A DNA stretch of 64,000 nucleotides from Leisingera sp. ANG-M1 (GTDB lineage: Bacteria; Pseudomonadota; Alphaproteobacteria; Rhodobacterales; Rhodobacteraceae). How positions within the stretch are numbered: the stretch's first letter is position 1; every line of letters begins with the position of its first letter. The notes under the pieces are model-generated. The model was given only the letters and a program-made list of their open reading frames with translations, did not search any database and was not told where the DNA came from. Location: contig NZ_JWLC01000001.1 of NCBI RefSeq assembly GCF_000813745.1, positions 105,446 through 169,445 on the forward strand, given 5' to 3'. The position numbers were made by a program, and so were the translations under genes. This document shows positions 1-8,355 of the stretch, piece by piece.

Positions 1-594
1 CAGGCCGCCCTGTGCCCGGAACCGCTGCGGCTGATCTACACCGGCGGCTGCTGGCTGTACGGCGCCACCGGCCCCCGGGTGGCCAGCGAATCCTCTCCGA
101 TGCGCCCGATCAAGCCTTTCGCCTGGATGCACAGGAACGCCGCCAAGGTACTGGCCTCCCCGGCCGTCTCCGCCGCGGTAATCCACCCCGCCATGGTCTA
201 TCACCAGGAGGGCGGCGTGTTCTCCCGCTACCTCGAAGCCGCCCGCCAGAGGATGCCATTTGAGATTTGGGGCAGCATCGCCACCCGCTGGCCGCTGGTG
301 CAGCGCGACGATCTTGCCCGTGCCTACTGCCTGCTGCTGGAAAACCCGCAACTCACCGGCCATTTCAATGCCAGTGCCCAGGACGGCGTACAGGTCTCCG
401 AGATCACCGGCGAAATTGCCCGCCGCCACGGCCATGACGGAAGCTACGTGGTGCGCTCGCTGAAACACGCGCTGATCAAATACGGCGACTGGGCCGAAGG
501 CCCGACGCTGGACCAGCAGATGGGCTCGGACAAGCTGCGCCGCCTGACCGGCTGGCAGCCGCAGTTCACCAGTTTCCGCGACGCCCAGTTTTGA
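1..594 (+). CDS. NAD-dependent epimerase/dehydratase-like protein, 5' truncated by the window edge
   Basis: The frame is open from the first base and ends with TGA, so only the C-terminal part of about 197 residues is present. The visible start reads LIYTGGCWLYG, which fits the end of a Rossmann beta strand in extended SDR or NmrA-like proteins. PAMVYHQEGGVFSRY and WPLVQRDDLARAY fit the substrate-side part of the same fold. The nucleotide-binding GxxGxxG motif lies upstream and cannot be checked. An internal ATG gives a shorter frame, but the reading frame continues to the edge, so truncation is the simpler view. The substrate is unknown. Confidence 0.75.
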   Translation, partial: QAALCPEPLRLIYTGGCWLYGATGPRVASESSPMRPIKPFAWMHRNAAKVLASPAVSAAVIHPAMVYHQEGGVFSRYLEAARQRMPFEIWGSIATRWPLVQRDDLARAYCLLLENPQLTGHFNASAQDGVQVSEITGEIARRHGHDGSYVVRSLKHALIKYGDWAEGPTLDQQMGSDKLRRLTGWQPQFTSFRDAQF

Positions 595-711
595 CAGGCA
601 AGGCGCGCCCCCTGAACGGCAATCCGGAGTTTTGTGGCAAAAGTCACAGAAAAAGATTCTCAATGTGATATAATTCGGGGCAGGTCTTTTGAGTCTGTGG
701 TGGCAAGGAAT

Positions 712-2451
712 ATGGCTGACCAAAGGGACAGACAAAGACAGGCTGCCATTCTGATTGCTGACGTGGCGGGCTTCTCCGCGCTGGTCGAGGCCGGGGAGCC
801 TGATGCTGTGGCCGCAATCCGGCATCTGGCGGAAAACATCGTTGCGCCTGCCGCGCAACGGTACTCCGGCGAGCTTGTCAAAACACAAGGGGACGGCTTT
901 CTGCTGGCCTTCCCCACTGCGGCGCAGGCCGTCAGGGCGGCGCTGCTGATTTCCAGAAAATCCGCGGCCCCAGCGCAGGGCAAGGCCCTGGCCCTCAGGA
1001 TCGGCATTCACGCAGGCGCTGTTCTCGCAGCCGGGGGCGACCTCTACGGCAACGCCGTCAACATCGCCGCCCGCCTGGAATCCCTCGCGGCACCAGGTGA
1101 AATCTGCGTCTCCGGCACCGTCCAGCGCCAGGCCCGCGGCAAAGTTGAGGCTTCCTTCGAGGACCTGGGCCTGCAATTGGTGCGCAACATTTCCGAACCC
1201 GTCCGCCTGTTCCGCGTTTCCGGAAATTCACTGCCCGCACCCGAGGCCGAGGGCCCAGCCGCCGAAATTTCAGCCGCGGTGCTTCCCTTCGTGAGCCGCA
1301 CGCCGGATGCTCCGGCCGCCGCAGCCCTGGCAGAGTGCCTGACCGAAGATGTCACAATCGGCCTCTCCCGGTTCCGGGACCTGCGCATGGTCTCCTGCAC
1401 CACCGCGCTCCGCTATGCCGCGGAAGCCGGCAACACGGCCCCCGCGGCGGTCGAGCTTGGCGTCCGTTACCTGGTGGAAGGCAGCGTGCGGAAGCTGCCT
1501 GGCAAGCTGCGGGTTACCGTGACACTGACAGAGGGCAGCAGCGGCTCGGCGCTGCTGAGCCAGCAGTATGTTCAGGAAGAGGCCGCGGGCTTCAGCGCCC
1601 AGGATGCGCTGGCAGCGGAAATCACCCAGACCCTGGCAGGACAGCTTCAGGCAGAAGCGAAACGGAAGTCGCAGCAACTGGCCGCCAGCGCCGGGCAGGA
1701 GACGCCCCGGGAAATGGTTCTGCGGGCCAAGGCTCTTATACTGGATTCGCGTGACACTCTGGCCCAGTGCAGAGAGCTGTACCGACAGGCCTGCCACAGC
1801 GATCCGGGAAGCGCCGCGGCCCACTCCGGCCTGGCGCTCACCTACTTGGTGGAGTGGATGAGCGGCTGGAGCACATCCCCCGAGGACACCTTGGACCTTG
1901 CCTTCCCGCTGCTGCGCCGCTCTGCCCGCATCGACCCCTTGGACAGTGTCGCACAGCGCCGGCTGGCCGTGATGCATCTGTGCAAGGGCGAATTCGCCTT
2001 GGCCGAAGATCACTTCCAGCGTGCTTTGAGTTTGAACCCGAATGACACCGATACCATGGCATTCCGCGGCCTGTCCTACGTGTTTCAGGGCCAGCCGGAC
2101 AAAGCGATAGCCGAGCTCGACAGGGCCTCGGCGCGGAACCCGTTCCACCCGACCTATTTCCACTGGTTCCGGGGGCTCGCGCTTTACATGTGCCGGGAAT
2201 ACCAGCCAGGCATTGCCGAAGTGAACAAGGCGGTTGCGCTGTTTCCCGGCTTCCCGTCCCCGCACCGCCATCTTGCGGCCTGTTATGCCCAGGCGGGCGA
2301 CAAGACCGCGGCCGCGCGGGAATGCGGGCGCATTCTGGATATGGAACCGGGGTTTTCCATTGCCAGTATCTGCAAGACGCTGCCCTTTGTCCGGGCTGAG
2401 GATCTGGAGCACTACTGCAAGGGCTTGCAGCGGGCCGGCCTTCCGGCCTGA
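712..2451 (+). CDS. Class III adenylate/guanylate cyclase with TolB-like and TPR regions
   Basis: The protein has 579 residues. An N-terminal cyclase domain carries both metal-binding aspartates, D17 in ADVAGFS and D61 in TQGDGF, and the transition-state motif VNIAARLE. A TolB-like segment follows (AVLPFVSR...LTEDVTIGLSRF), then TPR repeats to the end. This layout is common in alphaproteobacterial cyclases, where the C-terminal half is thought to sense or recruit partners. I chose the ATG at 712 because AAGGA lies just upstream. A GTG at 634 in the same frame would add 26 residues and has a poorer ribosome site. No membrane segment is seen, so it is probably cytoplasmic. Cyclic AMP is the likely product, but the substrate is inferred. 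Confidence 0.85.
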   Translation: MADQRDRQRQAAILIADVAGFSALVEAGEPDAVAAIRHLAENIVAPAAQRYSGELVKTQGDGFLLAFPTAAQAVRAALLISRKSAAPAQGKALALRIGIHAGAVLAAGGDLYGNAVNIAARLESLAAPGEICVSGTVQRQARGKVEASFEDLGLQLVRNISEPVRLFRVSGNSLPAPEAEGPAAEISAAVLPFVSRTPDAPAAAALAECLTEDVTIGLSRFRDLRMVSCTTALRYAAEAGNTAPAAVELGVRYLVEGSVRKLPGKLRVTVTLTEGSSGSALLSQQYVQEEAAGFSAQDALAAEITQTLAGQLQAEAKRKSQQLAASAGQETPREMVLRAKALILDSRDTLAQCRELYRQACHSDPGSAAAHSGLALTYLVEWMSGWSTSPEDTLDLAFPLLRRSARIDPLDSVAQRRLAVMHLCKGEFALAEDHFQRALSLNPNDTDTMAFRGLSYVFQGQPDKAIAELDRASARNPFHPTYFHWFRGLALYMCREYQPGIAEVNKAVALFPGFPSPHRHLAACYAQAGDKTAAARECGRILDMEPGFSIASICKTLPFVRAEDLEHYCKGLQRAGLPA

Positions 2452-2467
2452 CCCCCGCAACGCAAAA

Positions 2468-2494
2468 GGGCAGGCCTCACGGCCTGCCCTTCTT
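2468..2494. terminator. Bidirectional intrinsic terminator
   Basis: A perfect 9-bp stem, GGGCAGGCC and GGCCTGCCC, closes a TCAC loop. It has AAAA on the left and TTCTT on the right. It sits between the convergent cyclase gene and phaP and can serve both. Confidence 0.75.
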
Positions 2495-2546
2495 CACGGT
2501 CCGGCACCTATCAGGGAGGAGAGCCGGGGCCGGTCCGTGGACGTTC

Positions 2547-2990
2547 TTACTTCGCAGCCGCTTTCTTGGCGGCGGTGGTCACGTCAGCGGTGGCCTTCTT
2601 CACAGCGGCGGTGGCTTCTTCCGAGGCTTCCTTGCCGGCAGCCATCATCAGTTCCACGGTGTCCATCTGGACCTTCTTGGCAACTTCAGCAAAGGCAGCC
2701 AGGTTTTCGGCAGCCACTTCAGCAGAAGCGGAAGCGAAATCGGTTGCCGCTTTGGCATAGTCTGCCGGATCTTCCTGGACCTTGGACACGGTGCCCAGCT
2801 TGGCCAGGGTTTCTTTGGTCCACTTGCTGGAGATCTCAGCGGATTTCTCAGCAGCGTCCAGAGCAACAGCGGACAGCTTTTCGTTCAGGGCAGCGGTGGT
2901 CTTGAACGCGTCTTCCATGGCTTTGGTGTCAACCGGGAAGGCGCCCATGAAGTCTTTCATCATCGCGGTGAAGTCTTGGGTCTTTGCCAT
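2547..2990 (-). CDS. phaP: Phasin, PHB granule-coating protein
   Basis: The protein has 147 residues and is rich in alanine, lysine and glutamate. It is predicted to be almost entirely helical, with no cysteine and no signal peptide. The start MAKTQDFTAMMKDF and the segment WTKETLAKL...VQEDPADYAKAATDF fit the alphaproteobacterial phasin family, which coats PHB granules and limits their fusion. It lies downstream of phaC on the same strand. Its own upstream region carries two CTGC-N3-GCAG palindromes, so repression by PhaR is likely. In relatives phaR often follows phaP; here a convergent cyclase gene occupies that place. Confidence 0.9.
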   Translation of the reverse strand: MAKTQDFTAMMKDFMGAFPVDTKAMEDAFKTTAALNEKLSAVALDAAEKSAEISSKWTKETLAKLGTVSKVQEDPADYAKAATDFASASAEVAAENLAAFAEVAKKVQMDTVELMMAAGKEASEEATAAVKKATADVTTAAKKAAAK

Positions 2991-3058
2991 AGTTCTAATT
3001 CCTCAGAAAGCTGCGGCAGGACCATCCTGCGCTCTTCAGCATGAGGTGAATATCGTTT

Positions 3059-3069
3059 CTGCACCGCAG
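3059..3069. promoter_or_regulatory. Candidate PhaR operator 1, phaP promoter
   Basis: The sequence is CTGC-ACC-GCAG, matching the CTGC-N3/4-GCAG consensus described for PhaR of Paracoccus. It lies about 70 bp upstream of the phaP start and its centre is 30 bp from operator 2. Confidence 0.65.
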
Positions 3070-3088
3070 CATTTCAAGTTTTTTCTTG

Positions 3089-3099
3089 CTGCAGTGCAG
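3089..3099. promoter_or_regulatory. Candidate PhaR operator 2, phaP promoter
   Basis: The sequence is CTGC-AGT-GCAG, again an exact fit to the PhaR consensus. The 30-bp spacing to operator 1 is about three helical turns, which would put both on one face of the DNA. Confidence 0.65.
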
Positions 3100-3123
3100 A
3101 AAAATTCCGCAAAACCCGCAAAA

Positions 3124-4926
3124 TCAACGGTTTGCCTTGACCCTTACATAGGTGCCCGGCGCTGGAGCCAAAGAGGGATAGCCCGAATCCCCGACCTCGC
3201 GGGCGGGAACCTGCTTGCCCGAACGCTTCTTCAGCCACTCCTGCCAGCGCGGCCACCAGGAGCCCTCGTGGAACTCCGCCTGCTCCATCCAGGCGGTGCT
3301 ATCGCCCTTAAGATCAGTATTCGTGTAATGGCCGTATTTCTTCTTGCTGGGCGGGTTGACGATGCCCGCAATATGGCCGGACTCCGACACAATAAAGCTC
3401 TTGCTGCGCGAGCCCATCTTCTGCACGCCGGCATAGCAGTCCTTCCAGCGGGCAATGTGATCGGTCTCGCAGGTGATCGCCATCAGCGGCACATCCACAT
3501 CGCGCACATGCAGCGTGTGGCCCATCAGCTCAAAGCCATCGCCGACAAACTCATTATTCTGGCAGAGGCCGCGCAGATACTGCACCGCCATCCGGCCCGG
3601 CAGGTTTGCACCGTCGCCGTTCCAGTAAAGCAGATCAAACGCCGGCGGCGTCTCGCCCATCATATAGCTTTTGACGGCGGGGCCATAGATCAGGTCCTTG
3701 GAGCGCAGGAAGGACATCGTCCGCGCAATCACCCAGGAGCGCAGCAGCCCCTCCTCTTCCACCTGCGCCTCGATCCCGTCGACAAAGTCGTTCTGCAGGA
3801 ACGGAGTGAACTCGCCCTGGTCGCCGAAATCGGTGAGCGTGGTAAAGAAAGTTGCCGATTTCACCGATTTGTCGCCGCGCTGTTTCAGCAGAGACAGGGT
3901 CAGGCTCAGCGTGGTGCCAGCAATGCAATAGCCCACCGCGTTGACCTGTTTGACCTTGCAGATCTCCTTGACGGTCTCAATCGCGGTCAGGAAGCCTTCC
4001 TGGATGTAATCCTCCATGCCCACTTCTGCATGGCTGGCATCGGCATTGACCCAAGAGACCACAAACAGAGTATAGCCCTGCTCGGTCACCCATTTGATCA
4101 GGCTGTTCTGCGCCTTCAGGTCGAGGATGTAGAACTTGTTGATCCATGGCGGAAACAGCACGATCGGCGTTTCATGCACGGTTTCCGTGGCCGGCTTGTA
4201 CTGGATCAGCTCCATCATCCGGTTGCGGAACACCACATCGCCCCGCGTGGTCGCAATATTGCTGCCCAGCTCAAACGCGCTCTCATCCGCCAGCCGCACC
4301 ACCAGCTCGCCATTGTTGGCTTCCAGATCGGTGACCAGGTTCTCCAGCCCGTCGATCAGCGACTGGCCTTCAGTCTTCACCGCCTTCTCCAGCGCATCCG
4401 GGTTGGTCGGCAGGAAATTGGTCGGCGACATCATCTCGATGATCTGGTCGGCAAAATAGGTCAGCCGCTGCTTGTCCTTGCCTTCCATCTCGCCGGCATC
4501 CTGCACCGCCTTGCGGATCGCATCGGCATTGGTCAGGTACTGCTGCTTCACGTAATGAAAATACGGGCTGGTCTCCCACAGCGGATTTGAAAAACGGCGG
4601 TCCTTGGGCCCGCCGTCATCCATAGGTTCCATCTGTCCAGCAAAGGCTTTCTGCGCTTCGGCGAAATTCAGAACCGACTTGCTCCAGTACTCCAGCTGGT
4701 GCTCCAGCAGCTTGGCGGGATTTTGCATTGCCTCCGCCCAATAGGCCGTTGCTGCACGCGCATAAAGTTCTTGATTCGGGCCGTCCAGCGCCGGGTTATG
4801 CGGGACCTTCTGGGACAATACATCCGCCAGGCGTTTACTCAACTGCTCCACCCGGCCCATGTTTTCCTTAAGCTTTTCAATACTCTCAGGGTTTGCCGAA
4901 GCGGATAATTCTTCACTTGTTGTCAT
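3124..4926 (-). CDS. phaC: Class I poly(3-hydroxyalkanoate) synthase
   Basis: The enzyme polymerises (R)-3-hydroxyacyl-CoA, mainly 3-hydroxybutyryl-CoA, into PHB at the granule surface. The 600-residue length is normal for class I. The lipase-box-like GYCIAGT places the nucleophile at Cys334. Asp489 in ETDHIARW and His518 in ESGHIAG complete the triad, all with normal spacing. An N-terminal PhaC domain (LEHQLEYW) comes before the alpha/beta-hydrolase core. The ATG start is followed by TTSEELSA and sits 25 bp from a PhaR-type palindrome. The gene is divergent from phaZ and upstream of phaP. The protein appears complete and functional. Confidence 0.97.
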   Translation of the reverse strand: MTTSEELSASANPESIEKLKENMGRVEQLSKRLADVLSQKVPHNPALDGPNQELYARAATAYWAEAMQNPAKLLEHQLEYWSKSVLNFAEAQKAFAGQMEPMDDGGPKDRRFSNPLWETSPYFHYVKQQYLTNADAIRKAVQDAGEMEGKDKQRLTYFADQIIEMMSPTNFLPTNPDALEKAVKTEGQSLIDGLENLVTDLEANNGELVVRLADESAFELGSNIATTRGDVVFRNRMMELIQYKPATETVHETPIVLFPPWINKFYILDLKAQNSLIKWVTEQGYTLFVVSWVNADASHAEVGMEDYIQEGFLTAIETVKEICKVKQVNAVGYCIAGTTLSLTLSLLKQRGDKSVKSATFFTTLTDFGDQGEFTPFLQNDFVDGIEAQVEEEGLLRSWVIARTMSFLRSKDLIYGPAVKSYMMGETPPAFDLLYWNGDGANLPGRMAVQYLRGLCQNNEFVGDGFELMGHTLHVRDVDVPLMAITCETDHIARWKDCYAGVQKMGSRSKSFIVSESGHIAGIVNPPSKKKYGHYTNTDLKGDSTAWMEQAEFHEGSWWPRWQEWLKKRSGKQVPAREVGDSGYPSLAPAPGTYVRVKANR

Positions 4927-4948
4927 AGAAAGGAATCCCTCATAGGCT

Positions 4949-4974
4949 TTCTGCTATGCAGAATAACGTTCTGC
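4949..4974. promoter_or_regulatory. Candidate PhaR operator between phaC and phaZ
   Basis: A perfect palindrome, TTCTGC-TAT-GCAGAA, is followed after TAACG by a third half-site, TTCTGC. The core CTGC-TAT-GCAG matches the PhaR consensus. It lies in the 133-bp divergent region and close enough to the phaC start to block transcription or elongation. Confidence 0.65.
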
Positions 4975-5059
4975 AAAATTAAGGGCAAAGCGACGATTGG
5001 TCCGATAGTCCGGATTTGCCGGTGACGTTACGCCGGTTGGGAGCGCGAAGGAGGCAGGC

Positions 5060-6337
5060 ATGCGGTACATGATGACCTACGATCTGATGGAGACCGTCCG
5101 GAACACCAACCAATGGCTGGGGGCAACGGCCCTTTCCATGGCATCTTATCCGGTCTTTTCGGCATTGCCAAACCCTGCCCTCAGCTGGATGGCGGCCTGG
5201 GGCGAAGTGACGGAACGCACCTACCAGCGCATGGTAGTCAAGCCCGATTGGGGCATCCCCTCCTTCACCTGCGAAGACGGCAAGGACCACGTGGTTGAAA
5301 TCACCAATGTGATGGAGCGCCCCTTTGGCGACCTCATCCATTTCAAGGTCAGCGGACGCGAGGAACAGCCCCGCAAGGTGCTGCTGGTTGCCCCGATGTC
5401 CGGCCATTACGCCACCCTCCTGCGCTCCACCGTGCAAAGTCTGATCAGAAATTGTGAAGTCTATGTGACGGACTGGCACAACGCCCGCGATATCCCTGTT
5501 TCTGCAGGAAAATTCGATGTCGAGGATTATACCCTCTACCTCGTCGACTTCATGCGCGAACTGGGTCCCGACACCCATGTGATCGCAGTCTGCCAGCCGG
5601 TGCCGCTGACCCTTGCCGCCACCGCCTATCTGGCCGAGCGCGACCCCAAGGCGCAGCCCTCCTCGCTGACCCTGATCGGCGGCCCGGTGGACCCGGACGC
5701 CACCCCGACCGAAGTCACCGACTTTGGCCGCCGCGTCACCATGGGCCAGCTCGAAGAAACCATGATCCAGCAGGTCGGCTTCAAATACAAAGGCGTCGGC
5801 CGCAAGGTCTATCCGGGCCTGCTGCAGCTCGCCTCCTTCATGTCGATGAACGGAGAGCGCCACACCAAGGCTTTTGTCGACCAGATCCAGCGTGTCTCCA
5901 AGGGCGAGGCCTCGGACCACGACGCCCACAACCGTTTCTACGACGAATACCTGGCGGTGATGGACATGACCGCCGAATTCTACCTATCGACGGTCGAGCG
6001 CATCTTCAAGAACCGCGAGATTGCCCGCAACGACTTCGTCGTGAAGGGCCACAAGGTGGATTTCTCCAAGATCACCGATGTGGCGGTGAAAACCGTCGAA
6101 GGCGCCAAGGACGACATCTCCGCCCCTGGTCAATGTATTGCCGCGCTGGACCTCTGCACCGGTCTGCCGGAAAGCAAGAAAGCCAGCCATGTGGAGCCGG
6201 ACGCCGGCCATTACGGCATCTTCGCAGGCCGCAGCTGGCGCAACAACATCCGGCCGCTGGTGATTGACTTCATGAACGCCAACAGCCGCAAGCAACCGGC
6301 CCGCCGCAAACCCGCGAACAAGAACACCGCGGCCTGA
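5060..6337 (+). CDS. phaZ: Intracellular PHB depolymerase
   Basis: The protein has 425 residues and the intracellular PhaZ architecture. The nucleophile is a cysteine, Cys178 in AVCQPVP, as in Ralstonia PhaZ1, not a serine. Further family segments are VLLVAPMSGHYATLLR, VYVTDWHNARDIP and the C-terminal EPDAGHYGIFAGRSWR, which carries the histidine. There is no signal peptide, in line with action on cytoplasmic granules. GGAGG lies eight bases before the ATG. It is divergent from phaC, so synthesis and breakdown share one control region. Confidence 0.95.
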   Translation: MRYMMTYDLMETVRNTNQWLGATALSMASYPVFSALPNPALSWMAAWGEVTERTYQRMVVKPDWGIPSFTCEDGKDHVVEITNVMERPFGDLIHFKVSGREEQPRKVLLVAPMSGHYATLLRSTVQSLIRNCEVYVTDWHNARDIPVSAGKFDVEDYTLYLVDFMRELGPDTHVIAVCQPVPLTLAATAYLAERDPKAQPSSLTLIGGPVDPDATPTEVTDFGRRVTMGQLEETMIQQVGFKYKGVGRKVYPGLLQLASFMSMNGERHTKAFVDQIQRVSKGEASDHDAHNRFYDEYLAVMDMTAEFYLSTVERIFKNREIARNDFVVKGHKVDFSKITDVAVKTVEGAKDDISAPGQCIAALDLCTGLPESKKASHVEPDAGHYGIFAGRSWRNNIRPLVIDFMNANSRKQPARRKPANKNTAA

Positions 6338-6341
6338 CCCA

Positions 6342-6914
6342 GTGTCCGAGGCGCAGAAGTTTTCCTGCAATTGCGGGGCCTTGTGCGGTGAAGTTTCCGC
6401 AGAAGGCGTCAAGGGCGGCACCCGCGTGGTGTGCTACTGCCCCGACTGCCGCGCCAATGAGCTGTACCACGGCCAGCCGGATCCGGCGCCGGATCCGGTA
6501 GACCTGTTCCAGCTGTCGCCGGACAGCATCACCATCACCCAGGGCGCCGGGCACCTGCAGGCCATCCGCCTCGGCCCGCGCGGCCCTCTGCGCTGGTATG
6601 CCTCCTGCTGCGGCACGCCCTTTGCCAACACTCTGGCCAAACCCGGCTTGCCCTTTGCCGGAATGCGCTCCGACCTGTTCGAAGACAAGGATGCGCTCGG
6701 CAAGATCCGCGCCAAGGCCTTCATCCCGGCGCCGGGCAAACAGTCCCGCACCAAAGGCGGCGGTGTCATGGCCTGGGGCATTATCAGCCGGATGATCACG
6801 GGCCGCCTGTCCAGCCGCTGGAAAGAGACGCCGTTCTTTGACACAGACAGCGGCAAACCGGTTTCCGAGCCCGAAGTGCTCGGAAAAGAACAGCGCTCAA
6901 AGCTCTATTTCTGA
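6342..6914 (+). CDS. DUF6151/GFA-like zinc-binding protein
   Basis: The protein has 190 residues and starts at a GTG five bases after the phaZ stop. Cysteine clusters CNCGALCG (start), CYCPDC (about residue 29) and SCCGTPF (about residue 88) follow the zinc-binding pattern of the glutathione-dependent formaldehyde-activating (GFA/CENP-V) fold. The rest fits the DUF6151 group. No enzymatic role is established for this group. Tight spacing suggests co-transcription with phaZ, but a link to PHB is not shown. Confidence 0.75.
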   Translation: MSEAQKFSCNCGALCGEVSAEGVKGGTRVVCYCPDCRANELYHGQPDPAPDPVDLFQLSPDSITITQGAGHLQAIRLGPRGPLRWYASCCGTPFANTLAKPGLPFAGMRSDLFEDKDALGKIRAKAFIPAPGKQSRTKGGGVMAWGIISRMITGRLSSRWKETPFFDTDSGKPVSEPEVLGKEQRSKLYF

Positions 6915-6916
6915 TT

Positions 6917-7660
6917 TCAAGACACCGCTTCAGACGCCGGAGCGGGGACCGCCAGCCAGTGCAGCAGTGCACGGTTGACCGAATCCGGGTCCTCCAGAAC
7001 CGGGAAATGCCCGGCGTCAGGCAGAATTTCCACCTTGGCGTCCGGGATCAGCTGCGCCAGCAACTCGTGCCTGGCAGGCGGCACCAGCGTGTCATGCGCT
7101 CCGCCCAGCACCAGCGTGGGCACATGCACCCGCCGCATCGTTGCCTGCTGATCTGGGCGCCGCTGCAGCGCCCGTGACTGTGCCACATACAGCTCCGGCC
7201 CCAGTTCCATTCCCATGTGGCAGAACAGGTTATGCACCTCCAGCCGCGATGGCCCCGGCGCAAGGCACTCCATCGGCAGCGACTCGCGCAGCACATCCTC
7301 CAGCCGCCCGGTGCGCGCAGCGATAATCTGCGGCTCCCGGTCCGCCGCCTTCTCCGGTGTCTCCGCCAAAGGGCTTGCGCCAATGATACACAGGCGGCTG
7401 ATCCGTTCCGGTGCCCGGCGCACCAGTTCCATCGCCAGAATGCCGCCCATCGACAGCCCCGCCAGCGAGAACCGCGGCGGCAGATGGCTCAGCATCCGGG
7501 CAGCGATCTTCTCCACGGTGTCGCCGCCCGCCAGCGGCAGCACCATTACCGGCATGCTGCCGGAAAATGTCCTGATCTGAGCTTCAAAAATCCGGCCGTC
7601 GCACATCATGCCCGGCAGCAGAACCAAAGGTTCGCGGCACGGTTGCTGGTCATAAGGCAT
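6917..7660 (-). CDS. Alpha/beta hydrolase
   Basis: The protein has 247 residues. LVLLPGMMCDGRIFEAQ forms the oxyanion strand, GLSMGG the nucleophile elbow with Ser, GAHDTLVPP the acid loop and DAGHFPVLEDP the catalytic histidine. All triad parts are present, so it should be active. The fold covers esterases, lactonases and C-C hydrolases, and the substrate cannot be told from sequence. It converges on the DUF6151-like gene with a two-base gap. Confidence 0.85.
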   Translation of the reverse strand: MPYDQQPCREPLVLLPGMMCDGRIFEAQIRTFSGSMPVMVLPLAGGDTVEKIAARMLSHLPPRFSLAGLSMGGILAMELVRRAPERISRLCIIGASPLAETPEKAADREPQIIAARTGRLEDVLRESLPMECLAPGPSRLEVHNLFCHMGMELGPELYVAQSRALQRRPDQQATMRRVHVPTLVLGGAHDTLVPPARHELLAQLIPDAKVEILPDAGHFPVLEDPDSVNRALLHWLAVPAPASEAVS

Positions 7661-7782
7661 GTCCTGCCCTCGCGGTTTTGCCTTCCACCCTTGATTTCAC
7701 AGTGCGGAGAACCCCCTCCGGGATCAAGAAAAACCTCACGGCAGCGCAGATTTGCAAGCCCGCTGCCGCCGCAGTGCCACGC

Positions 7783-8208
7783 CTAGTGCCCGTTCCAGCG
7801 GAACGCCCCGTCCGCCGCCAGCTTGGAAAACGGATTGAAGGCGATTTCCCAAATATGCCCGTCCGGGCTGCGGAAATAGCCGTGATGGCCGCCCCAGAAC
7901 ACATCCTGCGCAGGCTTCAGCACTTCGGCACCGGCCGCCTCGGCTGCCGCCAGCAGTTCCGCGACGTCTTCCTTTGTGCGGGTGTTATGGCTCAGCGTCA
8001 TCGCACCAGTGCCAAGGCCGCGCTCTGGCACACCGATCTCCGCCGCCAGCGCCGCCAGCGGATAGAGCCCCAGCGTTTGCGAGATCAGATCAAAGGCAAT
8101 CACCCCGTCCGGGCTCTCCGCCCGCTGCCAGCCCAAAGCCTCGTAAAAGGCGGCGGCCCTTTCCATATCCGGCACGCCCAGTGTAATCAGGCTCACCCTT
8201 TGTTCCAT
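7783..8208 (-). CDS. VOC (glyoxalase/bleomycin resistance) family protein
   Basis: The protein has 141 residues from the preferred ATG. AAGGAA lies eight bases upstream of this start, while an upstream ATG would add seven residues. The VOC pattern is clear: VSLITLGVPDMERAAAFYEALGW at the start and GYFRSPDGHIWEIAFNP at the end. It resembles small VOC proteins of unknown substrate in proteobacteria. An enzymatic or drug-binding role is only inferred from the fold. Confidence 0.8.
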   Translation of the reverse strand: MEQRVSLITLGVPDMERAAAFYEALGWQRAESPDGVIAFDLISQTLGLYPLAALAAEIGVPERGLGTGAMTLSHNTRTKEDVAELLAAAEAAGAEVLKPAQDVFWGGHHGYFRSPDGHIWEIAFNPFSKLAADGAFRWNGH

Positions 8209-8355
8209 CAGATCAATTCCTTGTTGCAAAACCTTGGCAGGACGTCCCTGCCGGACGGGGCCAGGCTAGCTGCTTGCCCCACCAGGAACAATACAGGAAC
8301 ACATTATTCCGCAGCGCTCTCTGCAGAAGAGCACCTCCGGCGGCTGAGACAGGCC

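Noticed and set aside
2782..4590. A 602-codon open frame antisense to phaC
   Set aside because: It lies opposite the well-supported phaC gene; its composition (many H, R, A, Q) is typical of a GC-rich shadow frame.
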